Assembly (NCBI GenBank): GCA_017163975.1
Contig: JAFFSR010000090.1
Span: forward strand, 131,501 to 195,500
Source of the DNA: Anastatus disparis
Taxonomy: Eukaryota > Arthropoda > Insecta > Hymenoptera > Eupelmidae
DNA: 64,000 nt
Direction: 5' to 3'
The position numbers and the translations under genes were made by a program. Positions 13,200-24,269 of this stretch are shown here, one piece after another. Each line of letters starts with the position of its first letter. Positions within the stretch are counted from its first letter, which is position 1. The notes beneath the pieces were generated by a model. The model had not been told where the DNA came from, searched no databases, and saw only the letters and a list, made by a program, of their open reading frames with translations.

Positions 13200-13670
13200 T
13201 TTCAGTGAAAAAATTCAAGTATCTTGAGTTATTCGAGTAACACTGGTTATTCGAGTTTATATTTTTGTTGAGTACTTGATAGTTTCAAGTACTCAGCTTA
13301 AACTCTAAGAAAAAACTTGACTCGATAATTGAGTACTTGCACTTGAGGGTTACTCGAATTTTCGTTCCAAGCACTCGAAAAAATATGAATTACTCGAATT
13401 ACTCGAGTACTTGAAAAAAATATGAATTACTCAATTTCCTCGAGTACCAGAAAAAATATGAATTAATCGAATAAATTGAGTACTCGAAAAAATATGAATT
13501 ACTCGAATTACTCGAGTACTCGAAAAAAATATGAATTACTCAATTTCCTCGAGTACCAGAAAAAATATGAATTAATCGAATAAATTGAGTACTCGAAAAA
13601 AATACAAATTACTCGAGAAAATATAAGTTACTCGACAGAATATGAATAGCTCGAGTTACTTAAATAACTA
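13200..13670. repeat. Minisatellite, 109-bp unit of three ~36-bp monomers
   Basis: Reiterated ACTCGAAAAAATATGAATTA monomers with variants CTCGAGTACCAG and AATAAATTGAGTACTCG. The variant TCAATTTCCTCGAGTACC occurs at 13431 and 13540, fixing a 109-bp higher-order period of three monomers. CTCGAG palindromes recur. The edges decay gradually into single TACTCGA motifs. Confidence 0.88.
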
Positions 13671-14084
13671 GATTATATTATCTATGGTAATTAGTTCTCA
13701 TTTCCACGAGAAAAATTAGTTTTTTACCATGTTTTTATTGATTGGTTTTAGGTTGTATTTGTCCGTGTATTTGGGCAGAATTTTAGAATTAATTTTAAAC
13801 GAGTTCAACTCAAGTCGAAAGTAAATTATTTTTATTAATTTATTTACTTATTATTAATTTTCAATTAAAAACAGTGTTTACATCGTATGATAATACAATA
13901 AAAAATATTTTGTGGTTATGTAAGATACACATCGACGTTATGACAAAATCTATACAATTTTTGGCTAGCCGTCGTAGGCCCACGCTCGCCACCACGCCTC
14001 ACCCATATGGCGGCCCAACTTCGGCAGCCGAAGATGGCCCAACTAAGAGAAGGTGGTTGCCGTAACGAAAAGGTTACTCGGGAT
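13671..14084. other. No gene seen
   Basis: Mixed sequence between two repeats. It includes a short GC-richer stretch (13965-14060) with a 63-codon ORF lacking any recognisable domain; no gene is called. Confidence 0.5.
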
Positions 14085-14444
14085 TATCCAAGCCAACATT
14101 CTCATTTTGAAAGACGAAATTTTGAAAACCAATATTTTTGAGTTCTGCAGCAAACTCAACAATTCAATCGAGAAACTGTAGTTGTTGCTATAGAATATAA
14201 AATGCAAATTAAGATTAATATATAATTTTATTAAAAAACGGTTTTTATTGGTGATGAGATAAGTTTATTTAAAACAATATTTATATTATTTTTTTCTTTT
14301 CGTTTTTATTAAAGTACATATAAGTCATTTTAAAATCTGTAGATCCAATTGAATTTTAAATTGTACACAATTTATCATTTAATCGTGTATGATTACAAAT
14401 AATTTTTATGATCATTATTGTAAATAATAATAAAATAATGTTCC

Positions 14445-14450
<6 letters not shown>
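14085..14450 (+). repeat. Dispersed repeat, copy 1 (direct partner at 33420)
   Basis: About 365 bp nearly identical, in the same orientation, to 33420-33795. Both contain GACGAAATTTTGAAAACC and GTTCTGCAGCAAAC and end in AATGTTCCCTTTATATATA. The downstream neighbours differ, a long TA tract here and a MITE at 33806, so this is an interspersed element. Both copies end in TA-rich DNA. Family not recognised. Confidence 0.85.
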
Positions 14451-14499
<49 letters not shown>

Positions 14500-14512
14500 C
14501 AATTGAACGAAA

Positions 14513-14556
<44 letters not shown>

Positions 14557-14575
14557 TGTCGTTCAATTGCTTTTG
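14449..14575. repeat. Paired (TA)n tracts forming a hairpin
   Basis: Two TA dinucleotide runs (about 14449-14497 and 14517-14553) with an inverted pair in and after them: AAGCAATTGAACGA and TCGTTCAATTGCTT. The tract can fold into one long hairpin and may be the end of a DNA transposon. Reading frames through it give only alternating Ile/Tyr and are not genes. Confidence 0.85.
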
Positions 14576-15200
14576 CCCACCCTAGAGTAAAATTTATTAA
14601 AATAAAAAGTTTTATATCTCCGGAACTAATGATCGCATCTTTAAAATCCAAACGGCGTTTGAAAAATTAGTCAAAAATCTTTAAAATAAAGTGAGTCCGG
14701 TATAAAAAAGTCATTTTCTAATTGCTTATAGCAATGTGAAAAAAAATTTTTTTACTAATTTTTTTTGCCTACATAAAAATAAATGCCATTTTTATGGAAA
14801 TTATGATATCGAGAAAAAACCAAATGGAATTTAAAACTCTAATAGTCCTCTTTAAAATGAGCTAAGTAAAATGTTTTTATGACTTTTTTAACCATAATTA
14901 TGATGATTTTTCGAAAAAAAGACCTATTTTTTCAACCATGATTATCTCATAAACTAAGAAAGATAGAAAATTTTGTATTAAAGAAAAAATGTTTTATTTT
15001 TAGTCTAGAATACATATATTTTGTGACCAATAAGTTTAGGGAAAAAAATTTTTTTTTACTCGTTTAATTTAAAATTTTTACTAATTTTTCATAAAACTTC
15101 CCTAAAAAAATAAGTAAGAAAAAATTTTTCTCCCGAAAGGAATTTCTTCCAGTCTCAGTACGCATGAAGGGCACTGCGAAGTCCTTAAGAGGAGGTCACG
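14576..15200. other. AT-rich, possible transposon end, no gene
   Basis: Begins TTGCCCACCCTAGAG and continues with a run (CTCCGGAACTAATGATCGC, ACGGCGTTTGAAAAATTAG) that resembles in style the long-TIR Tc1/mariner-type MITE at 28603. No matching second terminus was found nearby, so boundaries are not assigned. Confidence 0.35.
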
Positions 15201-15207
15201 TATCTCC

Positions 15208-15548
15208 ATCCTTTTCTAATCGAAGAATTAAGTTTTTGCAAAAACTGATAACTTTATCAAAAAATGAAGAGAAAGCCCCATCGCATATTAAAAAAAGCTA
15301 TATTTTCTTTAGTAAAAAAGAATTAATTTTATTGCTTCGTTCTCAAGAAAACTTTGAAAAACCAAATTGTCCACCCTAACCTCTATGTTTTAAGTTTTTC
15401 AAGGTTTTCTTGAAAACGAAGAGGGAAAATCAATTCTTTCTTATTAAAAAAAATATAGCTTTTTTTAATACGCAATGGGGCTTTCTCTTTATTTTTCGCT
15501 AAAATTATTAGTTTTCGTGAAAAAATAAGTTCGTCGATTAGAAAAGGA
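15208..15548. repeat. Foldback hairpin, arms about 150 bp
   Basis: Left arm starts CCTTTTCTAATCGAAGAATT and the right arm ends TCGTCGATTAGAAAAGGA. The inner parts AGAGAAAGCCCCATCGC and GCAATGGGGCTTTCTCT also pair. Centre is near 15378. The arms differ at scattered positions, so the element is not brand new. An ORF in the left arm (15164-15379) has no recognised domain. Confidence 0.85.
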
Positions 15549-15762
15549 CAGAAAAAGTCGACCTGCTCTTAATCTCTCCTCTAGTGGCTACCCTAGGTAC
15601 ATATTTAGTAAAGAGACTCACTAGATACTCTGGAGTATTCATGCGCACGATTTTGTACATAAGTACAGCCATAAAATACTGTCTCCTTGAATCAGTATGC
15701 AGCCAACCAAGAGCAGCTCTATGAAGAGAGATATGATCGCCCATTCTCTTAAATTTATTCAA
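15538..15762 (-). pseudogene. Non-LTR retrotransposon ORF2 C-terminal relic
   Basis: The 74-residue minus-strand reading contains LGWLHTDSRRQYFMAVLMYK, then TPEYLVSLF. This is the pattern (L-x-WL-x3-RR-x4 ... YK ... P-x-YL-x2-LF) typical of the tail after the reverse transcriptase domain in insect non-LTR elements of the CR1/Jockey/R1 kind. Catalytic domains are absent, so only the last part of the protein remains. The 3' end overlaps the hairpin at 15208-15548. Assignment rests on this pattern only, and the clade cannot be fixed. Confidence 0.5.
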
Positions 15763-16800
15763 TTTGAGGTTTATTTGTGGGCAATTAAATAAGTTGCTCT
15801 AATTAATTCTGTTTTTAAGAACAAAATTTAAAATATTCAATTTGGTTAATGAGAGATTTACTTGTGTGCAATCAAATATGTCTCAATAAATTTTACTTTT
15901 TTCATCAAAATTCGAAATAGTTAAGATCCAATTTGGTTCATTTGGAGTTTTATTTGTGTGTAATCAAATATGATGCTTCAATAAATTTTGATTCCTACAT
16001 CAAAATTCAAGATATTGAATTACCATCAATTTAATTATATTAGATGTTTTAATTGTGCGACCAATTATAATGCTTCGATAAATTTTTATTTTTACACCAA
16101 AATTCGAAATGTTAAATTACCATCGATTTCATTTATTCAATTGAGGGTTCATTTGTGTGCCTTCGAATACATTACTCCAATAAATTTTAATTTTCACATC
16201 AAAATTAAAAATATTAATCTACCGTCGATTCAATTTGTTCAATTTTAAGTTTAATTGTGTGCAATTGAAAATGATGCTTTGATAAAATTAGGCTCCTATG
16301 CCCAAAATAAAAATATTGAATTACCATCGAATTAATTTGATTATTTTGAGGTTTATTTTCGTGTAATCAAATGTGATGTTTCAATAAGTTTGAATTTTAT
16401 AACAAAATTCGAAATATTGAATTACCTTTGATTTAGTTTGTTTGATTTGAGTTTTATTCGGGCGCAATCAAATATAGAGTTTTAATGAATTTTGATTTCT
16501 TGTCGAAATTTAAAATATTGACTTGCCGTCAATTTAATTGATTTATTTGTCGTTTATTGTTGTGCAATCAACTGCGATGCTTTAAAAAATTTTTATGTCT
16601 CTTTTAAAATTTGAAATATTTAGTTACCTTTAAATTAATTCTATTAATTTGATGTTTATTTGTGAACATTCAAATACGATGCTTCGATAAATTTTGGTTT
16701 TAACATTAAATTAAAAATATTGAAATATAATTAATTTAATTTGAATAATTTAAAGTATATTTATATGTAATTAAATATGTTGCTACAATAAATCTTGATT
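15760..16800 (+). repeat. 101-bp AT-rich satellite, about ten diverged copies
   Basis: A landmark related to GCAATCAAATATGATGCTTC recurs near 15869, 15961, 16060, 16161, 16262, 16364, 16465, 16565, 16668 and 16768, a steady ~101-bp step after the first copy. Units also share TACCATCGATTTAATTTG and TTTGAGGTTTATTTGTG. Copies are clearly diverged, so the array is old. The 86-codon ORF at 15988-16248 spans 2.5 units and is a repeat artefact. Confidence 0.88.
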
Positions 16801-16927
16801 TCTACCACAATGTTCAGGGCATTGAATTATTGTCGTGTAATTTAATTGAATCGAAAAAGCATACTAAAGTTTGTAATCCTTAAAGTTGAAATCTGAAAAT
16901 TTATATTAACCATCATTTTACATTGCC

Positions 16928-17179
16928 AATTGTGTGGGTTAGAATGAGAGTGGCATAAGTCACATACTTCTTATTTCGAGATTTTCGATATTAAAGTTTT
17001 AAATTAATATACATTTCTATTGAGTGCCAGTTTTACAGTGCTTATAATATTAAAGAAAAATAAACAAAAAAGCCACTCTATTTTGAAAAATAAGTTGTTT
17101 TAATGTTAAAGAAATATACCACTAACTAAATTTTTTTTTAAATGTGACTTATGTCACTCTCATTCTCACCCACACAATT
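16928..17179. mobile_element. MITE, about 252 bp, 38-bp terminal inverted repeats
   Basis: The left end reads AATTGTGTGGGTTAGAATGA and the right end is its near complement, ending CTCACCCACACAATT. The pairing continues inward through GAGAGTGGCATAAGTCACA. The interior is AT-rich and non-coding. Target duplication is not obvious, so the superfamily is unassigned. Confidence 0.8.
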
Positions 17180-18339
17180 CCAAGTGTATGGAGAAATTTA
17201 ACTGAGCGACATTAGGAGCGAGTTATTTTACGCTAATATTAATTAAGAAAACTTGTTTTCACCTTGAATATATATAAAATACAAGACTTTGACCCTAGAA
17301 TAATTTTAAAAAACCTCATCTCATGCTTGAAATTCTTTGGATTAGTCGAAGAATGGATTTTTAAAATTTTGGTACTTGCCGTAGACTTTGTCAGTCAATT
17401 TGTAATCAATCGATCTCAAAATTTTAAGAGATCTCCAGTTTATACCAAGCAATGCCCACACAGCATGGAATATTTATGGAAGCTTCCTGGAATATTGGCA
17501 CGGAAGATTTGAAATATTTTAGGAATCTTCCATGGAATATTCCTGTAATATTCGTATGTCCTTGATTCTTCCTAAAATGGAATATTCCATGGAATATTGT
17601 TGGAAGATTCCAAGAATATTTCATTGGAAGATTTAGGACATCTCCGATCTTTCATTGAAGTATTTCAGGAATCTTGCAGAAATATTTCATGAAATATTCC
17701 GTTGGAACATTCATGGAAGATTTCCGGAATATTGGAGCGGAAGATTTGAAACATTTCATGAACCTTTCATGGAATATGCACGAAAGATTTAAGGAATCTT
17801 TCATGAAATATTCCATGAAATATTTCTGGAAGATTTTAGAAATCTATCGTAAAAAATTACGTGGAATATTTATGGAAGATTCGCAGAATATTGGCACGGA
17901 CGATTTTGAATATTTCAGGAATCTTCCATGAAATATTCCTTTAATATTCGTATGTCCTTGATTCTTCCTACATTGGAATATTCCATGGAATATTCTTGAG
18001 AGATTTCAAGAATATTTCAATGGAAGGTTTGGGTAATCTCTCATCTTTCATGAAATGTTCCTGGAAGATGTGAGATGCTGTGAGGGATAGTATATATATT
18101 ATATAATAACACACATTAAACTTATACATTAATACATATACGCATACATAAACATTTAGTTATAAGATCGCATTTACATATTCGCTTCGACTGTACACAT
18201 CAAAGCGCCGATACACTTTCGCTTATATAGTAAGTGAGGTATCTTCCAACCACTTGGGGATAAAACTCCCATTTAACGAACATCCCCCTATCGGCGTCAC
18301 TGGAAACCTTCCGTAAGTTCCGCGCAACCTTCCAACGAA

Positions 18340-19090
18340 AACTTCATGGAATCATTCTAGAATCTTTCATGAAATATTCCACTGGAAGATTACTTAAATG
18401 TTTCTGTGGAATATTTCGTGAAATATTTCTGGAAGATTTATGTAATATTCCGCTGTACGATTTAAAAGTTTTTCGAAATCTTCCAATGAAATGTTTATGG
18501 AATTTTTCTGAAATCTTTCATGGAATATTCCACTTAAAGATTACTTAAATCTTTCTGTGGAATATTTTGTGGAATATTTATGGAAGATTTATGTAATATT
18601 CCGCTGTATGATTTTAAAGTTTTTGGAATCTTCCAGTAAAATGTTTATGAAATCTTTCTGAAATCTTTCATGGAATATTCCACTGGAAGATTACTTAAAT
18701 CTTTCTGTGGAATATTTCGTGGAACATTCATGGAAGATTTATGTAATATTCCGCGGTACGATTTAAAAGTTTTTCGAAATCTTCCAATGAAATGTTTATG
18801 GAATTTTTCTGAAATCTTTCATGGAATATTCCACTGGAAGATTACTTAAATCTTTCTGTGGAATATTTTGTGGAATATTTATGGAAGATTTATGTAATAT
18901 TCCGCTGTATGATTTTAAAGTTTTTTGGAATCTTCCAGTAAAATGTTTATGAAATCTTTCTGAAATCTTTCATGGAATATTCCACTGGAAGATTACTTAA
19001 ATCTTTCTGTGGAATATTTCGTGGAACATTCATGGAAGATTTATGTAATATTTCGCTGTACGATTTAAAGGTTTTTTGGAATCTTTCAGC
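18340..19090. repeat. 151-bp higher-order minisatellite, five copies
   Basis: The landmark TACTTAAATCTTTCTGTGG lies near 18391, 18542, 18692, 18843 and 18994, an almost exact 151-bp step. Each unit contains several ~20-bp GGAATATTCC / GGAAGATTT submotifs. The copies are close to identical, indicating recent expansion inside the foldback element. Confidence 0.9.
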
Positions 19091-19404
19091 GAAATGTTTA
19101 TGGAATCTTCCTGGAATCGTCCATGAAATATTTTACTGGAATATTTCATAAACTTTTCATGGAATATTTCATGAAATATTTCAAAAATCTTCCGTGAATA
19201 TTTCATGGAATATTTCAAAAAAGTTTTTGAACATTCCTTTGAAATATTCCTGAAATATTCCTGGAAGCTTTTAATGGAAGATTCCAATGGAATATTTTGA
19301 AATATTCTGTGGAGACTTCCAATAATTTGCATGGAAGGTTCCATTGAAATATTCCAGTGGAATAATTCGAAATATTCCAGTGAAATCTTCCATGCTGTGT
19401 GGGT

Positions 19405-19479
19405 GATTCCATAAGCCATCGGGAAAAAGTCCGTATGCTCCATAAGCGTTCGGACTTTTTCCCGATGGCTTATGGAATC
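19405..19479. repeat. Perfect 29-bp inverted repeat
   Basis: GATTCCATAAGCCATCGGG through AAAAAGTCCG is followed, after a 17-base loop, by the exact complement. It sits at the inner edge of the right TIR of the foldback element. Confidence 0.9.
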
Positions 19480-19995
19480 GTTGCTTGTACACAAGGCATA
19501 TTTCCAAAAACGTGCGTACAGAACTATATCAGTAGAGAGCGCAAGGAAGTGTTCCCGATTTGTTCTTTCCGTGTATATCTTCACAAAATCACAGGTTTAG
19601 TTTTAAAAAAAATGAATTTAAAAGTTTGGTTCAGAAAAAATTGATAAAAATACATATTTTTGTGAATTTTATGTTCATGAATTTCACATTTACTTAAAAT
19701 TATCTTATAAAAATTTTAGAACTATTATTTTGTGAAGATATATAAACTGAAGATTTCTGGAAATTTTGAGGTCAATTGATTAAAAATTGGCTAAGACAAT
19801 CCACGGCAAGTTCAAAAATTTAAAAAATCCTTTTTTTAACTAATCCAAAGAATTTTAAGCATCGGATGAGGTTTTCTAAATTCATTCTTGAGTCGAAATC
19901 TTATATTTATTATATATTTAAGGAGAAAACAAGTTTTATTAATTGATATCATCAGAAAAAAAATTATGACTACATTTAATTTTGATTTTTTTCAG

Positions 19996-20287
19996 GCTTA
20001 AACTCAGTCCTGATACCTTAAAAAAAGTGTTTTTTCCCTCTTTTGCGACTGTTTGTCCACAAAATGACTCTGCACCCTGTACAGTCGAAACACATGGCCA
20101 AGAGCCATCTCATGTCGGTAAATCACATTCTGTTGCCGAGCCCTATATTATAACACACAAGGTTTATAAAAAAACGTCGGCAAATACCACTAGAGAGTTG
20201 GAGGAAATTAAATATCTCTTTGCGAAATATTTAAGTATAACTGACCCAAATGTTCTTTCATCTATTCTCTATAGCTCTTTTCACTAA
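19996..20287 (+). CDS. Candidate terminal coding exon of an unrecognised host gene
   Basis: An open frame runs from a good 3' splice-site context (pyrimidine-rich TTTGATTTTTTTCAG ending at 19995) to a TAA at 20285-20287. The peptide of about 97 residues is not compositionally repetitive. It starts LKLSPDTLKK and includes a cysteine-containing middle (TVCPQNDSAPC) and an acidic/hydrophobic end (ELEEIKYLFAKYL, ITDPNVLSSIL) that looks helical. A poly(A) signal AATAAA follows at about 20368, so the exon would be the last one with a ~90-base 3' UTR. The supposed upstream intron would contain the foldback element at 17228-19962. No domain is recognised; it could also be a decayed transposase tail. 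Upstream exons were not identified in the window. Confidence 0.4.
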
Positions 20288-20365
20288 AAATTTTGTGATT
20301 GCGCAATAGTTGATTTTTCTTATTTCTTTTTTTTATATTTTTACACCTTTTTTATCCATTTTTAT

Positions 20366-20396
20366 ATAAATAAAGTCACATTCTTGCAATAAATTG
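20366..20396 (+). promoter_or_regulatory. Poly(A) signals after candidate exon
   Basis: ATAAATAAAGTC holds AATAAA and a second AATAAA (CAATAAATTGCG) follows about 20 bases on. Position fits a short 3' UTR for the exon ending at 20287. Confidence 0.4.
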
Positions 20397-20399
20397 CGT

Positions 20400-22340
20400 T
20401 CTAGCTAACGCATTTCTTTTTTCATGTAAAGTAAATTTACACATGAAAATTTTTTTAACAATCAAGTGCATTACGTAAACTTTGATCAGAATATTTACTC
20501 TGCACTTTGTACACTTAGCTCCTCATCATTGATTCATGTAACTTAGCTTACGCCAAATGAGAAATTCGTATTATTATAAATTGATGCTACTTAATGTTAT
20601 AAGTAATAATTATTTTGACTAGCTGGAAAAACTGTGATGCATCAACTATTCTTATAAATAAATCATAATTAAGTGAATTGTACACATTAACTTACAACGC
20701 TATAGTGCGTTCGGCTGCAGCAACTAGTACGCAAATTTCTGCAACTTTGTGACCTTTTTTCTAATTTTTCACAGTGAACATAATGCTCGTACATAATAGC
20801 ACTCACACTTTAAAGTAAAGCAATATAAAGTGCACAATATCTAAATACATCTCAGCACGCTAATGCAATTTGTAACATTCCGTACGTACTATTTTTGCGT
20901 GTAGCGAAATCTTATCGAAAATTTTCTTTTCACGACGTTTTAAGTAAATAAATTCATTTGTGGTACTAATACATTAATAGCAATAAATAGCTAATAAATA
21001 TTAACAGTTTCCACTCTAATAAAGCATTTTTTGCAAACCCTTATAGGGACAATAGTATTTTCATAAATACTACATGTAAATCTTAAATGATCTCTAAAAT
21101 AATTACATATGTACCTTAAATAATTAAGCTGTGATAATAACTGCGATATTTGTAATGTTAATGCGAATCTTTATGCGAATTTCAACGCGATTTTTTTAAT
21201 TTATTGTTATTACGATATTGTAACTTATATTATTGTTGTATAAAACAGACTGAACCTAATTGTCAATTTATCTGTTATATAAAATATGCACTTTTTTGCG
21301 CTTTTATTAAATAAATAAATCACCCATAACAACATTTAATTGTTGGATAGAGTGATGTGGAAATACACACATCTCTATGTATGCGTACGGCGCTGTAAGC
21401 GCACCAATACATATCTCAGCGTATACGTATAAACGCTTCTGCGGAGGCTCATAATTAGACGAAAAAGAAGCAGCTTTCAGGCTGCTTGCTTGTTTTTGAG
21501 TCTTACTCCACCAGCTACTGTGATTAGTCGCGTTGGCTCTGTAATTAAGCTACACTCTAACTTACATAGTTTTGGCTTGTTTCCAGATCTTAACCTCCTT
21601 CTATTAACATCTGTACTCTGTGTGTTACAAACTGTTCAGGTTGAGCACCACTGTTTATCTGCTTCCACAATTTTGAAATTAATCTCAATATAATATTTAA
21701 AATTTTATTTCAATTTAATATTTCTTAAAGTAATCAATTTAATATATTGCGAATAAGTATTTACATTCTCGCATTCCTTAGCTTAACTATACCTGATTTT
21801 TACTACCTTAATTGTCAACTACCTTTTTGCGATACTGTAATTCCTCTAGAATATTGAGTGCGTAATCTCGGTGTGTAGCTTGATTCCAAGCTGAATTTGA
21901 AGGAGCATATCTCATACATCTCTAGAAAGGTCAACTCTGTTCTCTATCGTCTTAACTACTTCCGTAAAAGCACTAACTTCAGCAATTTTTCATTTGTAAA
22001 AATGTACGTTTTATAGTGATATCTACTGTAACGATGGTATCATATTTACTAAATACATAAAAAATAGAGTTTCAGTATTGTACAAAAGGTGTGAACCTAG
22101 TTTCAATAGTGTGCATCATTTGTCAACCACGAACAGCTGTAAAATGACTTTTCAAAAACATCACGAAAAAAGTGAAAAGTTCCAGAGACAAGCCTATATG
22201 TACGTACATTGGCCTGTATCTACGCATATTGTCAGCGCGCTCATTACATTTGATTTAATACAAAGTTCCAATCTTTTCCATCAATTTCAAAGTTATATAT
22301 GATTGAATTAATTCATAAGTCACTATTCTTATAGTATACA
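20400..22340. other. AT-rich, non-repetitive stretch without a clear gene
   Basis: This is the longest stretch in the first half of the window without obvious inverted or tandem repeats. Two short ORFs (21490-21693 and 22078-22302) have no recognisable domain, no splice context that convinces and no partner. Nothing is called. Confidence 0.5.
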
Positions 22341-22760
22341 ATTCAAAGAGCAGACTCCTCGCCGTTCCTCAATTGAATACTCCCCTCAAATTACGTTGTA
22401 ATTATTTCTCTAAATAGCTATTTTTGGTATATGCTTCCCCTTTCAGCCCTTCTTCAGAAAGCCCTTGCCCCCTCTCAACCCTCCCTCATCCCTCCCTCAG
22501 TTTGATATTATGTTATTGTAGTTTTAATGATCAACAAAAAATATCTATCTGTATATAGTTGTAGGCCATGTGATTAAACAGATCTCCCCCCCTCAGCCCT
22601 CCCTCGGTTCAAACCCCCTCTCCCCCCTTCAAATTACATTGTGATTCCTTTTCTTAATAGCTGTTTTTCATGATTACGATATTTTTCGGTACAACTGCAT
22701 CCCTACCTCATTATAACTGATATTATGTTATTGTAGTTTAGATGAGTCTGAAAAAAATAA
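22340..22760 (-). repeat. Dispersed CT-rich repeat, inverted copy
   Basis: Contains CCTCAAATTACGTTGTAATT, AATAGCTATTTTTGG and CTCAGCCCTCCCTC runs. The complements appear at 30680-30860 and 40500-40615 (ACAACGTAATTAATC, AATAGCTATTYAAAACAAGA, GGGGGGCTGAG). It is an interspersed family with a strand-biased purine/pyrimidine end; here two partial copies lie in tandem (22340-22500 and 22570-22760). Confidence 0.7.
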
Positions 22761-23165
22761 TAGCATATATTGTTCATAAAGTTTATAATTAATTTGTAAA
22801 TATTTTTTTCACAATTGTTAAAAGAAACTTTGAGATTTAATTTTGATAATCACTAATTGAAGCTGATTAATTTGTTTTTGTTATCTCTAAAAAAAATAGA
22901 CAATTTATTTATATATAATATATTTCTGTCAATATATTTCTGTCCATAAAAAAAATTGACAAATTATGTTCGTAGCTAAAAAAAATTACAAATTTATTTT
23001 TTGTTGTTATTAGAAAAAGTTTATATATTTATTTTTTATTATTACTAAAAAAAGCTAAAAGATTATCTTTGTCGTTATAAGAGCTTACAGATTTATATAA
23101 TCTTTACTCTTAAATAATTTAATAAATAATTGTCAACTGAAAAGACTTTTTTTACTTATGCTATA
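22761..23165. repeat. AT-rich DNA with scattered ~35-bp motif
   Basis: Irregular copies of a TTTATTTTTNATTGTNNCTAAAA / AGCTTACAGA motif, the same family that is dense at 26040-26690 and 36690-37530. No gene seen. Confidence 0.5.
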
Positions 23166-24098
23166 ATTTATAGTCTAGGCGCCAGATAGGTCACAGTGGC
23201 CTCTTTAATTTAGATTGACCCACTAAGTTTTTTTCAATGTATTTTGACCTCCTGAACACGAAAATCGATGGTGGATTTCGATCCAGATGTCGAATAAATT
23301 GTTATAAACAATTTAATTGTTTATAAAGCTGTAACGATTAAACAAAAAGAGACACAAAAATCTTGTGGAATACTTTTTTTGCAGCTTTTTAAAACAAATA
23401 CACTTGATTTTGAATCATGCTATTTGGATAATTACAACTTGAGATATTGTTAATTTATTGCAAATTGACGAGATAAACTCGTCGCGCTTGATAAAATTTG
23501 ACTATATCTCAGGTTCTATTAAACATTTTTGATCGATTAAGATTCTATTTTAAAGGTGAAAGTATTTTTCACAAAACTATACTACTTGAAGCTATTTATA
23601 AACATCGATAAACAAAAGGAGACTGATCAAAATGAGAATTAAAGCACTTTTTTGTTATTTCAATTGTTTATAACGCTACAACGTTTAAACGAAAAGAGAT
23701 AAAAAAATCTTGTTTTATACTTTTTTCTGCGGCCTTTTAGAACAAATACACTCGATTTTTAATCATGCTGTTTCGTTAATTACAACTTGAGATATTGTTA
23801 ATTTATTGCAAATTAACGGTACCAACCTGTAAAAAATTAGATACAAAAATTAAATCTATCAATCTAGTTTTATTAATAATGAAAAACAAATAAAGAAATA
23901 TACATAAATAAAAAGATAACATTGAAATATAAAAAAAAACATTATATTATTTAACAAGATTTTTGTATCTCTTTTTGTTATAAACACTTGAAATAGGAAA
24001 AAAAGTGCTTTGATTCTCATTTTGATCAGTCTCCTCTTGTTTATCGATGTTTATAAATAGCTTTAAGTAGTATAGTTTTGTAAAAAATACTTTTACCT

Positions 24099-24267
24099 TT
24101 AATCTTCAGGCGGCCGGTATGACCCCTTTCGGGGTCATCTGATGTTGGCCACTTATCAAGTTATACTTTGTAAAAAATTTCGATACTAAACTTTCAAAAA
24201 TATCTAGTGATAAGTGGCCAACATCAGATGACCCCGAAAGGGGCCACCCCGGCCGCCTAAAGGTTAA
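24099..24267. mobile_element. TTAA-flanked hairpin MITE nested in foldback element
   Basis: A 161-bp insert lies between TTAA at 24099-24102 and TTAA at 24264-24267. Ends read TCTTCAGGCGGCCGG and GGCCGCCTAAAGG (complement CCTTTAGGCGGCC). Arms contain CCCCTTTCGGGGTCATCTGA and TGGCCACTTATCA. Sister 347-bp units show the empty site, ACCTTTAAAATGAG with one TTAA, so the target duplication is directly demonstrated. TTAA target and CCTTT-like terminus fit a non-autonomous piggyBac-type element. Confidence 0.9.
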
Positions 24268-24269
24268 AA

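Larger units (their letters stand above)
17228..19962. mobile_element. Foldback element with ~220-bp TIRs and minisatellite interior
   Basis: Left TIR 17228-17445 (AATTAAGAAAACTTGTTTTC inward) matches the complement of 19738-19962 (ending GAAAACAAGTTTTATTAATT). Landmarks inside both arms include the pair CTTGCCGTAGACTTTGTC / ACAATCCACGGCAAG. Just inside, CCACACAGCATGGAA on the left mirrors CTTCCATGCTGTGTGGG on the right. The space between is filled with a GGAATATTCCATGGAAGATT-type minisatellite, itself dyad-symmetric. An unrelated stretch at 18080-18320 interrupts the array. No transposase is visible. Confidence 0.75.

Noticed and set aside
13874..14065. 63-residue ORF in a GC-richer patch
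   Set aside because: No domain, no splice or promoter context, and proline/arginine-rich composition typical of chance GC-rich frames.
14356..14651. ORFs rich in Ile-Tyr
   Set aside because: Direct translation of (TA)n microsatellite. The same applies to 32662-32856.
15988..16248. 86-residue ORF
   Set aside because: Translation of the 101-bp satellite across 2.5 units.
19030..19584. 184-residue minus-strand ORF
   Set aside because: Spans the GGAATATTCC minisatellite and a hairpin. The peptide is a periodic Phe/His/Ile pattern without a domain.
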